A DNA stretch of 64,000 nt from JAHEFU01 sp041395205 (GCA_041395205.1 JAWLAZ010000003.1:186001-250000); one strand, 5' to 3'. Shown: positions 45,043 to 54,565, counted from the stretch's first letter. Translations and numbers: made by a program. Notes: a model not told the origin generated them from the letters alone.

Positions 45043-46118
45043 CAGCCGTACCTCACCCGCGGATCCACGAGCCCGTAGGTCAGGTCCACGATCAGATTGA
45101 CGACCACGAACACCACGGCCATGATCATCACGCCGCCGAGCACCACCGGGTAGTCAAGCTGGTTGATGGCCTCCACCATGGCCCGGCCCATCCCCGGCCA
45201 GGCGAAGACGGTCTCCGTGAGAACCGCACCGGTCAGCAGCACGGCGAAGTTGTTGCCGACCACGGTGATGATCGGGATCAGCGCATTGCGCAGGGCATGC
45301 GTAACCACCACCCGCGGATAGGCCAGGCCCTTGGCCCGCGCCTGGCGGATGTAGTCGAGCTTCATCACCTCCAGCATGCTGGAACGGGTCAGGCGCGCAA
45401 TGATCGCCATCGGTACGGTTGCCAGGGTGAAGCCCGGCAGTACGTAGTACTTGATCGACATGTGCCACAGCCAGGCGATGTAGCTGCCACCCACGTCATT
45501 CCAGAGCACCTCCGGATTGCCGGAGTAACTCATGTCCGAGACCGGCAGCCAGCCCAGATGGTTGGCAAACAAAAGCTGCAGCAGCATCCCGAGCCAGAAC
45601 ACCGGCAGCGAGATCCCGGCTACGGCCAGGAGCATCAGGGCATAGTCCCAGAAGCTGCGGTTCCAGGCAGCGGAGATGATCCCCGCGCTGACCCCGAACA
45701 CGATGGCGATGAACATCGCCACGAGCGTCAGCTGCATCGTGTTGCCGAATTTCGGCGCGAGATACTCCGCGACGGGCAGGTTCTTCACGTAGCTGCGGCC
45801 CAGGTCGCCATGGCTGACCCGGCCGAGGAACATCCCGTACTGCACGAGGAAGGGCCGGTCCAGGCCGAGACTCACGCGCAGCTCACTGGCAATCTCCTCA
45901 TCGTAGTGCTGGCCCATCAGGATCCGCACCGGGTCACCGGGTGCCGCACTGAGGATCGCGAAGCAGATGAAGGTCACGCCGATCAGCACCGGCAGGGCTG
46001 CGCCGAGGCGCTTGAGCACGTAGGCCCAGAAGGCGGAGCCTTCCCCTGCCCTGCGGCGTTTGCCTGCATCAACAGGCGCTGCCGCGGGTTCCTGCCCGCT
46101 GTTGGCGGTCTCACTCAA
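45042..46118 (-). CDS. Peptide/nickel-type ABC transporter permease (OppB/DppB)
   Basis: 358 residues. An N-terminal extension of about 30 polar residues precedes the usual first helix (YVLKRLGAALPVLIGVTF); then ILSAAPGDPVR, the GLDRPFLVQY and FGNTMQLTL segments, and the EAA loop DYIRQARAKGLAYPRVVVTHALRN. Ends with the LVDLTYGLVDPRVRY signature. Lies 3 bases after the binding-protein gene and overlaps the OppC gene. Confidence 0.94.
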   Translation of the reverse strand: MSETANSGQEPAAAPVDAGKRRRAGEGSAFWAYVLKRLGAALPVLIGVTFICFAILSAAPGDPVRILMGQHYDEEIASELRVSLGLDRPFLVQYGMFLGRVSHGDLGRSYVKNLPVAEYLAPKFGNTMQLTLVAMFIAIVFGVSAGIISAAWNRSFWDYALMLLAVAGISLPVFWLGMLLQLLFANHLGWLPVSDMSYSGNPEVLWNDVGGSYIAWLWHMSIKYYVLPGFTLATVPMAIIARLTRSSMLEVMKLDYIRQARAKGLAYPRVVVTHALRNALIPIITVVGNNFAVLLTGAVLTETVFAWPGMGRAMVEAINQLDYPVVLGGVMIMAVVFVVVNLIVDLTYGLVDPRVRYG

Positions 46119-46121
46119 GGC

Positions 46122-47774
46122 TCAGTCCGAATATGTGACTTCCTCGATCGGGGCATTGTTGAGCTGCGGCGTACGGTCCATCTTGGTGATCGTCAGGCCC
46201 TGTACGTAGGGCTGGACCAGCGTTGAGCTGTTCTTCCAGAACAGCAGCAGCCAGGGTGCTTCGCTCAGTGCGATCTCCTCAGCCTGGCGGTAGAGGTCAC
46301 TGCGCTTCAGCTGGTCCGGCTCCACCTGCGCTTCCTTGACGAGACGGTCGAACTGCGGATTGCTCCAGCGCGCGATGTTGCCGGCATCCCCGAAATTCTC
46401 GGAGTGCAGCAGCTGGTACAGCCAGTTGTCAGGATCCGGGTAGTCCCCGAGCCAGGTGTTCTGGAAGAACAGTGAATTGCCGGCATAGACCTTGTCCAGG
46501 AAGGGACCCCAGTCAGTGGTCTCGATGTTGACCGTCACGCCGATGCGCGACAGGTCCTCCTGCACGGCCTCGGCCACGAGCTTGTTCGTGGGCTGCAGGT
46601 CGATGTTCAGTGTCAGCGGCGGCAGGCCCTCACCCTTGGGGTAACCGGCCTGGGCCAGCAGCTCCTCGGCCTTCTTCGGGTCGTAGGGATAACCCGTGCT
46701 GCCGTCGTAGTGATAGAACATCCCGGCGGGCACGATAGTGTTCTGCGCCGTGACCAGCCCGGACCAGATGTTGTCAATGATGTTCTGCTTGTCAACGGCG
46801 TAGTTCAGCGCCTGGCGCAGTGCAGCGTTGCCCTTGAAGGGTGCTGCATCGCAGTTGAAGCCGTAGGCATACATGTCCATCGCAGGCTCACCGGAGATCA
46901 GGCCGCTGAGCTTCGGGTCATCCGTGACGGTCTTGATCTTGCTCGGCGGGATGTCGCAGTGCTCGAGCGTACCGTTGCGGAAGTTCTCGAAGCGGGTGTT
47001 CTCATCGTTGATGATGCGGAAGGTCAGGGTCTCGATCTCCGGCACCTGGCCGAAGTAGGTACGGTTGGCCTTCAGCACCACGCGCTCGTCCGGCGTCCAG
47101 GACTCGAACACGAAGGGTCCCGTGCCGACGGGATTGGCACCAAAGCCCTTCTCGTCGCGCGTGACTTCACTGCCGGGCACGACGCCGAAGGTCGTCATGC
47201 ACAGCACGTTCAGGAAGGGAGCATAAGGTGCGCTGAGATTGATCTGCACGGTGCGTTCGTCAAGTTCCTGCAGGCCGGCGACGCTCTCCGCCTTGCCATT
47301 CAGGTAGTCGGCGGCACCAGTGACATAGAACATCAGGTTGGCACGCTCACTGTTGGTGCCGGGGTCGACGAGCCGTGTGTAGCTGTAGATCACATCGTCG
47401 GCATTGAGGTCCTCACCGTTGTGGAACTTCACGCCGCTGCGCAGGTGGAAGGTGTAGACCAGGCCATCGTCGGAGATCTCATAGCTCTCCGCCAGATCAG
47501 GCTCAACCGAGCCATCCGTGTCAAACTTCACCAGGCGGTTGAACAGGCGCTGGGCCACACTGTCACTGACCGTATCCGTGATGTGTGCCGGGTCAAGGCT
47601 CTTCACATCCGCCGGCAGCGGGAAGTTGTAGTTGCGGGCCCGCTTCTCGCCGTCAGTGCTGCCCGTGTTCGTGTTGCCGGTGTTACCGGTATTGCCGGTC
47701 GGCGGCTTGGGACAGCCGGCCATAGCCAGCAGTGCGATCACTGATATCAGGGTGGATAGGTTGAATCTGCGCAT
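46122..47774 (-). CDS. Peptide-binding lipoprotein of an ABC transporter (SBP family 5)
   Basis: 550 residues. Lipobox AMAGC (C20), followed by a low-complexity NTG-repeat linker, then the family 5 fold: DPAHITDTVSDSVAQRLFNRLV, YTFHLRSGVKFHNGEDLNADDV, NPVGTGPFVFESW, ALRQALNYAVDKQ and the late NTWLGDYPDPDNWLY. It delivers peptides or similar ligands to the two permeases encoded downstream. GGAGGGAG and a TAAAAT box (47792-47797) precede the ATG. Confidence 0.94.
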   Translation of the reverse strand: MRRFNLSTLISVIALLAMAGCPKPPTGNTGNTGNTNTGSTDGEKRARNYNFPLPADVKSLDPAHITDTVSDSVAQRLFNRLVKFDTDGSVEPDLAESYEISDDGLVYTFHLRSGVKFHNGEDLNADDVIYSYTRLVDPGTNSERANLMFYVTGAADYLNGKAESVAGLQELDERTVQINLSAPYAPFLNVLCMTTFGVVPGSEVTRDEKGFGANPVGTGPFVFESWTPDERVVLKANRTYFGQVPEIETLTFRIINDENTRFENFRNGTLEHCDIPPSKIKTVTDDPKLSGLISGEPAMDMYAYGFNCDAAPFKGNAALRQALNYAVDKQNIIDNIWSGLVTAQNTIVPAGMFYHYDGSTGYPYDPKKAEELLAQAGYPKGEGLPPLTLNIDLQPTNKLVAEAVQEDLSRIGVTVNIETTDWGPFLDKVYAGNSLFFQNTWLGDYPDPDNWLYQLLHSENFGDAGNIARWSNPQFDRLVKEAQVEPDQLKRSDLYRQAEEIALSEAPWLLLFWKNSSTLVQPYVQGLTITKMDRTPQLNNAPIEEVTYSD

Positions 47775-47791
47775 GGACTCCCTCCGCCAGC

Positions 47792-47797
47792 ATTTTA
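47792..47797 (-). promoter_or_regulatory. -10 box of the Opp-type operon
   Basis: TAAAAT on the minus strand, 17 bases before the ATG at 47774, with a GGAGGGAG ribosome site between. Confidence 0.5.
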
Positions 47798-47830
47798 GCA
47801 GGCAGGCCCGTGCTGCATACCGTACGCAGG

Positions 47831-48808
47831 CTAGAGCTGTACCTGCTGGCCCTGGCCCTGTTCGAGCGCACGCAGCTGCACCTCCCAGGCCAGCACCACT
47901 TCGGTGAGCGGCATCCCGCTGCCGTTGAAGAGCGTGATCTCATCATGGTCCGTACGTCCCGGCACATCTCCGGTGATCACCTGCCCCAGCTCACCCGTCA
48001 TCCGCTCCCACTGCCATTTGTCCTCGGCAACGGCGGCGAGCAGGTTCCCGGCGCAGCTGCGGCTGTGCTCGGCGTGGTCGCAGTAGACCTTGCAGCGCTG
48101 CACGGCGAAGGTGTCGAGCTCGCGCACGCCCTCCTCGATCGCCCCCAGCGAGTTGATGTGCGTCCCCGGGCGCAGCTGCGTCCCGCGCAGCAGCCAGTCC
48201 TCGGAGCTGCCGTCAATGCTGATGATGTCCGCGTCGCTGATCGCACTGGCCATGTCCGCCGTGTGTACGGTCGGCACCCCGCTCGTCTTGCCGATCCAGT
48301 CCGCCAGCAGGCCGATCTCCTCACCGCGTTCAGCGCTCACCAGCCGGCATTCGCGCAGGTTGGCCACCCGCGCCACGCTGCGGGCCAGCTGGCGGGCATT
48401 CACCTGGTCGGCGATGATCGTATGCACGGCGGCATTGGCCGGCATCAGGAATTCGCTGGCCAGTGCGGCATTGCAGGCCCGTGCCAGCTGCGAGATCAGC
48501 GAAGCTTCGACCAGTGCGGCCAGCTGCCCGTTGCTGAAATTGTGCAGCAGGATGTAGCCCTGGGTCTGCAGCCGGCCCTGCTCATTTGTGAAGGCGTAGC
48601 TGGAATGCATCCCCACCACGGGTATGCCGGAATACGTGGCGCTCAGCCCATGCAGGCGGCGGCCGTCAACGCGCTTGCCGAGCTGGCCGGCGGAGCCGAT
48701 GAAGGCCTCACCGCGCGCCGCATGCACATGTGCCTGGCGCGCCAGCTCCAGTGCGTCATCAAGGTCCAGCAGGCGCCTGACGCTCTCCCTGTCAACGAGT
48801 ATGCTCAT
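47831..48808 (-). CDS. Ornithine cyclodeaminase / mu-crystallin family protein
   Basis: 325 residues. NAD(P)-dependent family that includes ornithine cyclodeaminase, alanine dehydrogenase and ketimine reductases. Visible: HGLSATYSGIPVVGMHSSYAF, the helix LVEASLISQLARACNAALASEFL, Rossmann segment with SARVANLREC and DADIISIDGSSEDWLL, and THINSLGAI. The nucleotide-binding Gly-rich loop is not recognisable and the substrate is unknown. Minus-strand TATAAT at 48832-48837 and AGGAG 14 bases before the ATG serve it. Confidence 0.85.
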   Translation of the reverse strand: MSILVDRESVRRLLDLDDALELARQAHVHAARGEAFIGSAGQLGKRVDGRRLHGLSATYSGIPVVGMHSSYAFTNEQGRLQTQGYILLHNFSNGQLAALVEASLISQLARACNAALASEFLMPANAAVHTIIADQVNARQLARSVARVANLRECRLVSAERGEEIGLLADWIGKTSGVPTVHTADMASAISDADIISIDGSSEDWLLRGTQLRPGTHINSLGAIEEGVRELDTFAVQRCKVYCDHAEHSRSCAGNLLAAVAEDKWQWERMTGELGQVITGDVPGRTDHDEITLFNGSGMPLTEVVLAWEVQLRALEQGQGQQVQL

Positions 48809-48891
48809 GTCCGATCACAGTCTCCTGCCTGATTATATGGGATAGCCCGCCGCGCTGATACCCGGTTGCCAGCCCGCGGCAGTGCCGGAGT

Positions 48892-48897
48892 TATAAT
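48892..48897 (+). promoter_or_regulatory. -10 box of dnaE
   Basis: TATAAT, 83 bases before the chosen GTG at 48981. A GTG at 48903 lies 5 bases after it in the same frame, so a leaderless start with 26 extra residues is possible though it lacks homology. Confidence 0.5.
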
Positions 48898-48980
48898 CAG
48901 GCGTGGCCCGAAGCGGCCCAGGCGGAAGAGCGGGATGGAGATCCCGGGGGCAGTGCGCCCCGATTTCGGAAGAGGCATCA

Positions 48981-51900
48981 GTGACGGACTTCGTACACCT
49001 GCATAACCACAGCGAGTACTCGCTGCTGGACGGCATCGCACGCATTGACGACATCGCCGCGCGGCTCAAGCAGCTGCAGTTCGACAGCTACGCCCTGACT
49101 GACCACGGCGTGATGTACGGCGCGATGGAGTTCTACACGAAGATGCACAAGGCCGGGATCAAGCCGATCATCGGCAATGAGGTCTACGTCGCCAGCCGCC
49201 GCCTGACGGACAAGGACCCCGACCTGGACCGCGTGCGCTTCCACTTCGTGCTGCTGGCGATGAACCAGGAAGGCTACCGCAACCTGATGCATCTCACCTC
49301 CATCGCCCATACCCACGGCTACTACTACAAGCCGCGCGTGGACGTGCAGGCCATCCGGGAGCACAATGCGGGGCTCGTGGCCCTCACCGCCTGCCCGGCC
49401 GGCGTCGTTGCCAGCCGCTTCCACCGCGAGGGTGAGGACAAGGCGGACGCCGCCCTGCAGGAGTATCTGGAGATCTTCGGCTCCGAGCGTCTGTTCCTCG
49501 AGATCCAGAACCACGGCATCGACATCGAGGAACCCTTCCGCCAGTGGGCCGCCGACAAGTCCCGGCAGTACGGCCTGCGCCTCGTGGCCACGAATGACAA
49601 CCACTACGTGCACAAGAGTGACGCCCAGCCGCATGACTGCGTGCTCTGCCTGCGTGACAAGAAGCTCCTGACCGACACCAACCGCCTGAAGTACTCGGGC
49701 CCGGACTACTACATCAAGACCCGCGAGGAAATGCAGGAGCTGTTCCCGGACAACCCGGAGGCGCTTGCCAACACACGCGCGGTTGCCGACATGTGCAACC
49801 TTGATCTGGACCTCGAGCAGGTGCACTTCCCGCGCTTCACGATTCCGCTCGATGAAATTCCGCGCCTGCGCGGCTGGCTGCTGGAGCATCCGGCGGATGC
49901 AGGCACCAGCGGCGTGGAGGACCCCGTCAGCGCTGATGAGCTGGTGGAGCTGTTCAATGCCAGCGAGACCGAGGGTGAACTGGCCAGCACCGCTGACAAG
50001 CAGAAGTGCTTCGACACCCTGCTGCGCCACGATGTCTACCAGGGCATCGTCAAGCGCTACGGCGAGATCACGCCTGAGCTGCGCGAGCGCGTGGAGTATG
50101 AGCTCTCCGTTATCATCCCGAAGGGCTTCACGACCTACTTCCTGATCTGCGCCGAATTCTGCCAGTGGGCGCGCAGCCAGGGCATCCCCGTCGGTCCCGG
50201 CCGTGGTTCGGCCGCCGGCAGTGTGGTCTCCTATGCGCTGGAGATCACCGACCTTGACCCCATCCACTTCGGCTTCTACTTCGAGCGTTTCCTCAACCCG
50301 GAACGCATCGAGCTGCCGGATGTCGACATCGACTTCTGCATGCGCCGCCGAGATGAGGTGATCGAGCATGTCAAGCAGAAGTACGGCGCGGACCGCACGG
50401 CGCTGATCGTGACCTACTCACGCCTCAAGGCCCGGGCCGTCGTCAAGGCCGTGGCCCGCACCAAGGGCCTCGAATACCAGTTCGTGGACCGCGTTGCCAA
50501 GGAGATCCACGGCCTGGACCCGAAGCTCGAGGAAGCCGTCGCCGCCAGTGAGGAACTGCGCAAGCTGATCCGTGAGCATGACGAGATCCGCGAACTGATT
50601 GAGGATGCCAAGGCGTTGGAGGGCATCGCCGCCCACCACAGCGTGCATGCCGCGGGTGTCGTGATCGCCCCTGATGAGCTGCCGAACTTCGTGCCGGTCC
50701 AGCCCCACAAGGATAGCGACCTGCGCGTCACGCAGTACGCGATGGACACCGTGCCCTATACGGGTCTCGTCAAGTTCGACTTCCTCGGCCTGCGCAACCT
50801 GACGATGATCGAGGACACCGTGGAATTCATCCGCGGGATCGGCGGGCGCAGCGAGTTCGACCTGCGCAGCCTCGAGGACTGTGACGGCGAGACCTACGCC
50901 ATGCTGCAGCGCGGCGATGGCTACGGCGTATTCCAGTTCGAGGCCCCGCAGGTTCGCAGGATGCTGATCGACGGGCGTCCGGAGAACGTGCTGGACCTCG
51001 CCGCGATCAACGCTGCCAACCGGCCCGGTCCGATCCAGTCCGGCAATACCGCGCGCTATCTCGAAGCCCGCAAGAAGGGCACCGAGGCCGCCTCGCTCTA
51101 TCCGAGCATCGCCGAAATCCTCGACAGCACCGGTGGCGTGCTGCTCTTCCAGGAGCAGGTGCTGGAAATCGCCCGCAAGCTCGGCGGCTTCACGCTCGGG
51201 GAAGCGGACGTGCTGCGCAAGGCGATGGGCAAGAAGAAGCACGACGTGATGGAGGCCCAGAAGCTGAAGTTCGTGGCCGGAGCCCGCGAGCGCGGCGTCG
51301 ACCAGAAGGAGGTCGAGGCGATCTGGGACATGATGGCGCAGTTCGCCGCCTACGGCTTCAACAAGGCGCACAGCACCTGCTACTCCTGGATCAGCTACCA
51401 GACCGCCTACCTGAAGTGCCACTACCCCTGCTTCTTCATGACGGCGATGCTCAACAACTTCATGGGCAACAGCGCTAAGCTCGCCGAGATCCTCGGCCAG
51501 TGCCGCAAGATGCGCCTGCCCGTGCTGCCGCCCAGTGTCAACGCCGGACGCTTCGACTTCGTGCCCACCGCCGACGGCCGGATTATCTTCGGGCTGGGCG
51601 GGATCCGCGGCATCGGTGAGAAGGTCGTACTCGAGATCGTCGAGGAGCGCCGCCAGGGTGGCGAGTTCACTTCGCTGGCCGCCTTCCATGAGCGCATGAG
51701 GGGCAAGGGTGTCAACAAGAAGGTGCTGCAGGGGCTCGTCAAGGCCGGTGCCTTCGACTGCATCGAACCTGAGCGCATCGAGCTGCTGAAGAATCTTGAC
51801 GACATCGAGAGCTTCATCCGCGGGCCGGAGAAACACGCCACGATGTCGATGTTCGAGGACGCGGCACCCCCGCCTCCCCCCGCTGACAGCGAATTCGCCA

Positions 51901-52907
51901 GCCGCGACATCACCCCGCAGGACATGGCCTATGCGGAGAAGGATGCCATCGGCGTGTTCCTCACTCACCATCCCTATGCCGACCACGTGATCTTCCGTGA
52001 CATGCGCTACATGCAGATCGAGGACCTGTTCCAGAGTGTCTCGCACAATCCCGCGCGCTGGCAGGACCAGCCGCTCAAGGGCAACGGCCTGTGCGGGATC
52101 CTCACCAATCTGCAGGTACGGACCGCCAACACCAGCGGCAAGACCTATGCCAAGGGCCGCATCGAGGATCCGCAGCTCAGCAGCGGCGTGATCATCTGGC
52201 CCAATGCCTATGCCAGGGCCCGGGAGATCATCAAGGAGAACCAGGCCGTGGTGCTGAAGGGCAAGATCCAGATCCCGGAGGTGGCCGAGGGTGGCGAGGA
52301 TGCCTGGGACGGGCTGGAGATCGTCGTCGATGAGGTTGAGCTCTATGATCCCCAGGGGGCCCGGCTCGCGGATGACGACATGAGCATCTCCCTCCCGGAA
52401 GGCAGCATCATCACCATCGATGAGCAGTTCGAGGCCTACGCCGATGAGCTGGTGATGGAGGATGACTTCGCCGAGCCGGACGACGAACCGCAGCCGCGCA
52501 GTGAGGAACTGCGCCAGCTCGTGCAGGAGCGCAGTGGGGATGACGAGGACCCGGTCTCGCATGCCGGGCATACCCCGCCGCAGGAAAATGGCAACGGCAC
52601 GCAGCTCAGCGGAACAGAACCGGTCCGGCATGCAAATGGCAATGGTGCCAACGGCAATGGCGGCAATGCGCAGGCCGCTGATCAGCCCATCGTCTGGGAG
52701 ATCGATCTCGCGCGCGTGATGCGCAGTGAACTGAGCCAGCTGGCGGATCTGCTGAGCACGACGGATGGCGATGCTGAGCTGCGCATGCATCTGAAGGAAG
52801 TCAGCGGTGAACTGCGGCGCGTCACGGTTGACCGGCGCTTCTTCATCTCACGCGAGGAAGCCGACCGCCTGCAACAGCGCTTCCCCTTCATCAATCCCCT
52901 CGGCTAG
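48981..52907 (+). CDS. dnaE: DNA polymerase III subunit alpha
   Basis: 1308 residues. N-terminal PHP domain starting FVHLHNHSEYSLLDG with its metal-ligand motifs apparently intact (HLHNH, DHGVMYG, ATNDNHY); polymerase core with GPGRGSAAGSVVSYAL and catalytic Asp motif PDVDIDF; HhH region, OB fold (about 1030-1130), and a long acidic linker with an NGNG-rich stretch before a short conserved C-terminal domain. It is the replicative polymerase. The GTG start at 48981 has AGAGG upstream and begins exactly at the PHP domain. An intact PHP site suggests built-in proofreading; that is inference. rnpB follows directly. Confidence 0.97.
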   Translation: MTDFVHLHNHSEYSLLDGIARIDDIAARLKQLQFDSYALTDHGVMYGAMEFYTKMHKAGIKPIIGNEVYVASRRLTDKDPDLDRVRFHFVLLAMNQEGYRNLMHLTSIAHTHGYYYKPRVDVQAIREHNAGLVALTACPAGVVASRFHREGEDKADAALQEYLEIFGSERLFLEIQNHGIDIEEPFRQWAADKSRQYGLRLVATNDNHYVHKSDAQPHDCVLCLRDKKLLTDTNRLKYSGPDYYIKTREEMQELFPDNPEALANTRAVADMCNLDLDLEQVHFPRFTIPLDEIPRLRGWLLEHPADAGTSGVEDPVSADELVELFNASETEGELASTADKQKCFDTLLRHDVYQGIVKRYGEITPELRERVEYELSVIIPKGFTTYFLICAEFCQWARSQGIPVGPGRGSAAGSVVSYALEITDLDPIHFGFYFERFLNPERIELPDVDIDFCMRRRDEVIEHVKQKYGADRTALIVTYSRLKARAVVKAVARTKGLEYQFVDRVAKEIHGLDPKLEEAVAASEELRKLIREHDEIRELIEDAKALEGIAAHHSVHAAGVVIAPDELPNFVPVQPHKDSDLRVTQYAMDTVPYTGLVKFDFLGLRNLTMIEDTVEFIRGIGGRSEFDLRSLEDCDGETYAMLQRGDGYGVFQFEAPQVRRMLIDGRPENVLDLAAINAANRPGPIQSGNTARYLEARKKGTEAASLYPSIAEILDSTGGVLLFQEQVLEIARKLGGFTLGEADVLRKAMGKKKHDVMEAQKLKFVAGARERGVDQKEVEAIWDMMAQFAAYGFNKAHSTCYSWISYQTAYLKCHYPCFFMTAMLNNFMGNSAKLAEILGQCRKMRLPVLPPSVNAGRFDFVPTADGRIIFGLGGIRGIGEKVVLEIVEERRQGGEFTSLAAFHERMRGKGVNKKVLQGLVKAGAFDCIEPERIELLKNLDDIESFIRGPEKHATMSMFEDAAPPPPPADSEFASRDITPQDMAYAEKDAIGVFLTHHPYADHVIFRDMRYMQIEDLFQSVSHNPARWQDQPLKGNGLCGILTNLQVRTANTSGKTYAKGRIEDPQLSSGVIIWPNAYARAREIIKENQAVVLKGKIQIPEVAEGGEDAWDGLEIVVDEVELYDPQGARLADDDMSISLPEGSIITIDEQFEAYADELVMEDDFAEPDDEPQPRSEELRQLVQERSGDDEDPVSHAGHTPPQENGNGTQLSGTEPVRHANGNGANGNGGNAQAADQPIVWEIDLARVMRSELSQLADLLSTTDGDAELRMHLKEVSGELRRVTVDRRFFISREEADRLQQRFPFINPLG

Positions 52908-52910
52908 AAT
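52905..52910 (+). promoter_or_regulatory. -10 box of rnpB inside the dnaE stop codon
   Basis: TAGAAT; its first three bases are the dnaE TAG stop. It lies 7-8 bases before the predicted 5' end of RNase P RNA. The -35 region is poor. Confidence 0.55.
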
Positions 52911-52916
52911 CTCAGC

Positions 52917-53268
<352 letters not shown>

Positions 53269-53358
53269 ATTTCCTCTTCCCTCTCACCCTAGGGCTCGAG
53301 GGTCTCGCGCTGCGGCTGGCAAAGCCAGCCGGGTCGCGCTGTATGGAAAGGGCTCGCG

Positions 53359-53397
53359 GGTCTGCAATACAGCTCAAGGCTAAGCCTATCGCTGATT
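53359..53397 (+). repeat. 39-bp direct repeat, copy 1
   Basis: Begins GGTCTGCAATACAGCTCAAG; 36 of 39 bases match 53435-53473. The two copies are 76 bases apart. Confidence 0.8.
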
Positions 53398-53434
53398 GCG
53401 CGTACCTATCTTCCGCCTCGTGCAAGCACTCGCC

Positions 53435-53473
53435 GGTCTGCAATACAGCTCAAGGTAAAGCCTCTCGCTGATT
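53435..53473 (+). repeat. 39-bp direct repeat, copy 2
   Basis: Second copy of the repeat at 53359, with three substitutions. Confidence 0.8.
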
Positions 53474-53516
53474 ACTCAGAGGCCGGTTCCGTCTCAAAAA
53501 TCAAGGGATGCCGGAG

Positions 53517-53537
53517 GTGCGACACTTGCTGTCGCAC
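53517..53537. repeat. Palindrome 1 (GTGCGACA / TGTCGCAC arms)
   Basis: Perfect 8-base arms around a CTTGC loop. Same arms recur at 53633-53653 and 53756-53775. Confidence 0.8.
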
Positions 53538-53632
53538 AATTCTGATTGCCTGCAATCGAATCTGAAACCGGAAAACTGAATAGCCGAGAGTCACCGCTTC
53601 CACTAAGAACTAACCACTTCTTCCACTGGCTT

Positions 53633-53653
53633 GTGCAACACTTGCTGTCGCAC
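53633..53653. repeat. Palindrome 2 (GTGCAACA / TGTCGCAC arms)
   Basis: Same loop as palindrome 1 with one mismatch in the left arm. It directly precedes the 7-bp tandem array. Confidence 0.75.
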
Positions 53654-53656
53654 ACT

Positions 53657-53751
53657 ACTGACCACTGACCACTGACCACTGACCACTGACCACTGACCAC
53701 TGACCACTGACCACTGACCACTGACCACTGACCACTGACCACTGACCACTG
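53657..53751 (+). repeat. 7-bp tandem repeat array, 13.6 copies
   Basis: Thirteen perfect ACTGACC units (53657-53747) plus a partial ACTG. All units are identical, which points to recent expansion by slippage. It lies between palindromes 2 and 3. Confidence 0.95.
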
Positions 53752-53755
53752 TCTT

Positions 53756-53775
53756 GTGCGACACAGGTGTCGCAC
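53756..53775. repeat. Palindrome 3 (GTGCGACAC / GTGTCGCAC arms)
   Basis: Perfect 9-base arms around AG. Ends 6 bases past the stop of the minus-strand beta-helix gene and may act as its transcript-end hairpin. Confidence 0.75.
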
Positions 53776-53780
53776 CACCG

Positions 53781-54482
53781 TCAGCCCCGTCCATCCCCCG
53801 TTTCCACCAGCTCACCGCGGTTCACGCGGCCCCGCAGCAGGCGCTTGCAGGTGATCGTGCGCGGGTCGCCCTCGCGTCCGGCGGCGATGATCGGGCTCTC
53901 GATGGTCCCTCCGGCGTGGATCGCCTCACCGGCGCTGACCTCCACCCCGGCGCGGATGTCCTCGCGTGCCAGGATGCTGCCCGCCGCCTTCAGGCAGCGT
54001 CCGCAGCCGATCCGGCCCGAGGCGAACACGGAGCCGCCCGCCTCCACGCTGTCCCCGCAGTGGATGCTGTGCCCGCATTCAATGGTCTTCTCACAGGTGA
54101 GGATGCTGGCAACGTAGATCGCGCCACCGGCATTCAGCTCCCCGGCCACGCGCAGGATCGTTCCCGCGCCGATGCGCAGGTCACCGTCGAGCCGCATGCT
54201 GCCGAGCACGCTGATCTCGCCGAGTTCGGGACTGATCTCGATGTCGCCGCGCCAGTTGTCAAGCTTGGCCCAGCCCGTGTAGTGGCTGTGGAAGTCGCGG
54301 CGGCCGAGGCGCAGCACCGGCTTCTCCGGCTGGGCGGCTGGCGCTGCCGGCTCCGCCTGCTGGGCATTTCTGTGTGCCTGCTGGAACTGGCGGATGAAGG
54401 CGCTTTCATCCGGCCTGCGGTGGTTGACGATGAGGGCGAACACCACGACCCCGATCACTAGCCCTGCCATCACAAAAAGCAT
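53781..54482 (-). CDS. Membrane-anchored beta-helix-like (bactofilin-type) protein
   Basis: 233 residues. One N-terminal membrane helix (about 4-20), a polar Ala/Gln/Pro linker, then from about residue 85 a repetitive stretch of short hydrophobic-Gly-hydrophobic turns (LGSMRLDGDLRIGAGT, AGGAIYVASILTC, AGGSVFASGRIGCG, AREDIRAGVEVSAGEAIHAG) typical of right-handed beta-helix or bactofilin-like polymer-forming folds. Four Cys residues in the repeats are notable. It may be a membrane-bound scaffold. No family can be assigned with certainty. It lies 83 bases after the TPR lipoprotein on the same strand. Confidence 0.7.
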   Translation of the reverse strand: MLFVMAGLVIGVVVFALIVNHRRPDESAFIRQFQQAHRNAQQAEPAAPAAQPEKPVLRLGRRDFHSHYTGWAKLDNWRGDIEISPELGEISVLGSMRLDGDLRIGAGTILRVAGELNAGGAIYVASILTCEKTIECGHSIHCGDSVEAGGSVFASGRIGCGRCLKAAGSILAREDIRAGVEVSAGEAIHAGGTIESPIIAAGREGDPRTITCKRLLRGRVNRGELVETGDGRG

Positions 54483-54565
54483 TAATCCGCTCCGCTGCCT
54501 TACTGCACTGAGTGTAACCCGCTGGATTCGGGAAACGGTTCATAAAACCCCGGCCAAGCCGGATT

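Larger units (their letters stand above)
53269..53780. other. Gene-free repeat block between rnpB and the beta-helix gene
   Basis: 512 bases with no credible gene; open frames across it only translate tandem repeats. Contents from left: an 8-bp-stem hairpin (CGGCTGGC/GCCAGCCG at 53313-53331), two 39-bp direct repeats, a palindrome, a second palindrome, a 7-bp tandem array, and a third palindrome ending 6 bases before the stop of the minus-strand gene. Confidence 0.8.

Noticed and set aside
48903..48980. N-terminal extension of DnaE from a GTG directly after the -10 box
   Set aside because: The 26 extra residues have no similarity to the family and a ribosome site precedes the GTG at 48981; kept as an alternative only.
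53657..53751. CRISPR array
   Set aside because: The 7-bp units are directly adjacent with no spacers, and there are no cas genes.
53494..53815. Minus-strand frames translating as repeated WSVVSGQ
   Set aside because: They only translate the 7-bp tandem array, which is in the same open state in several frames; no start signal or family.
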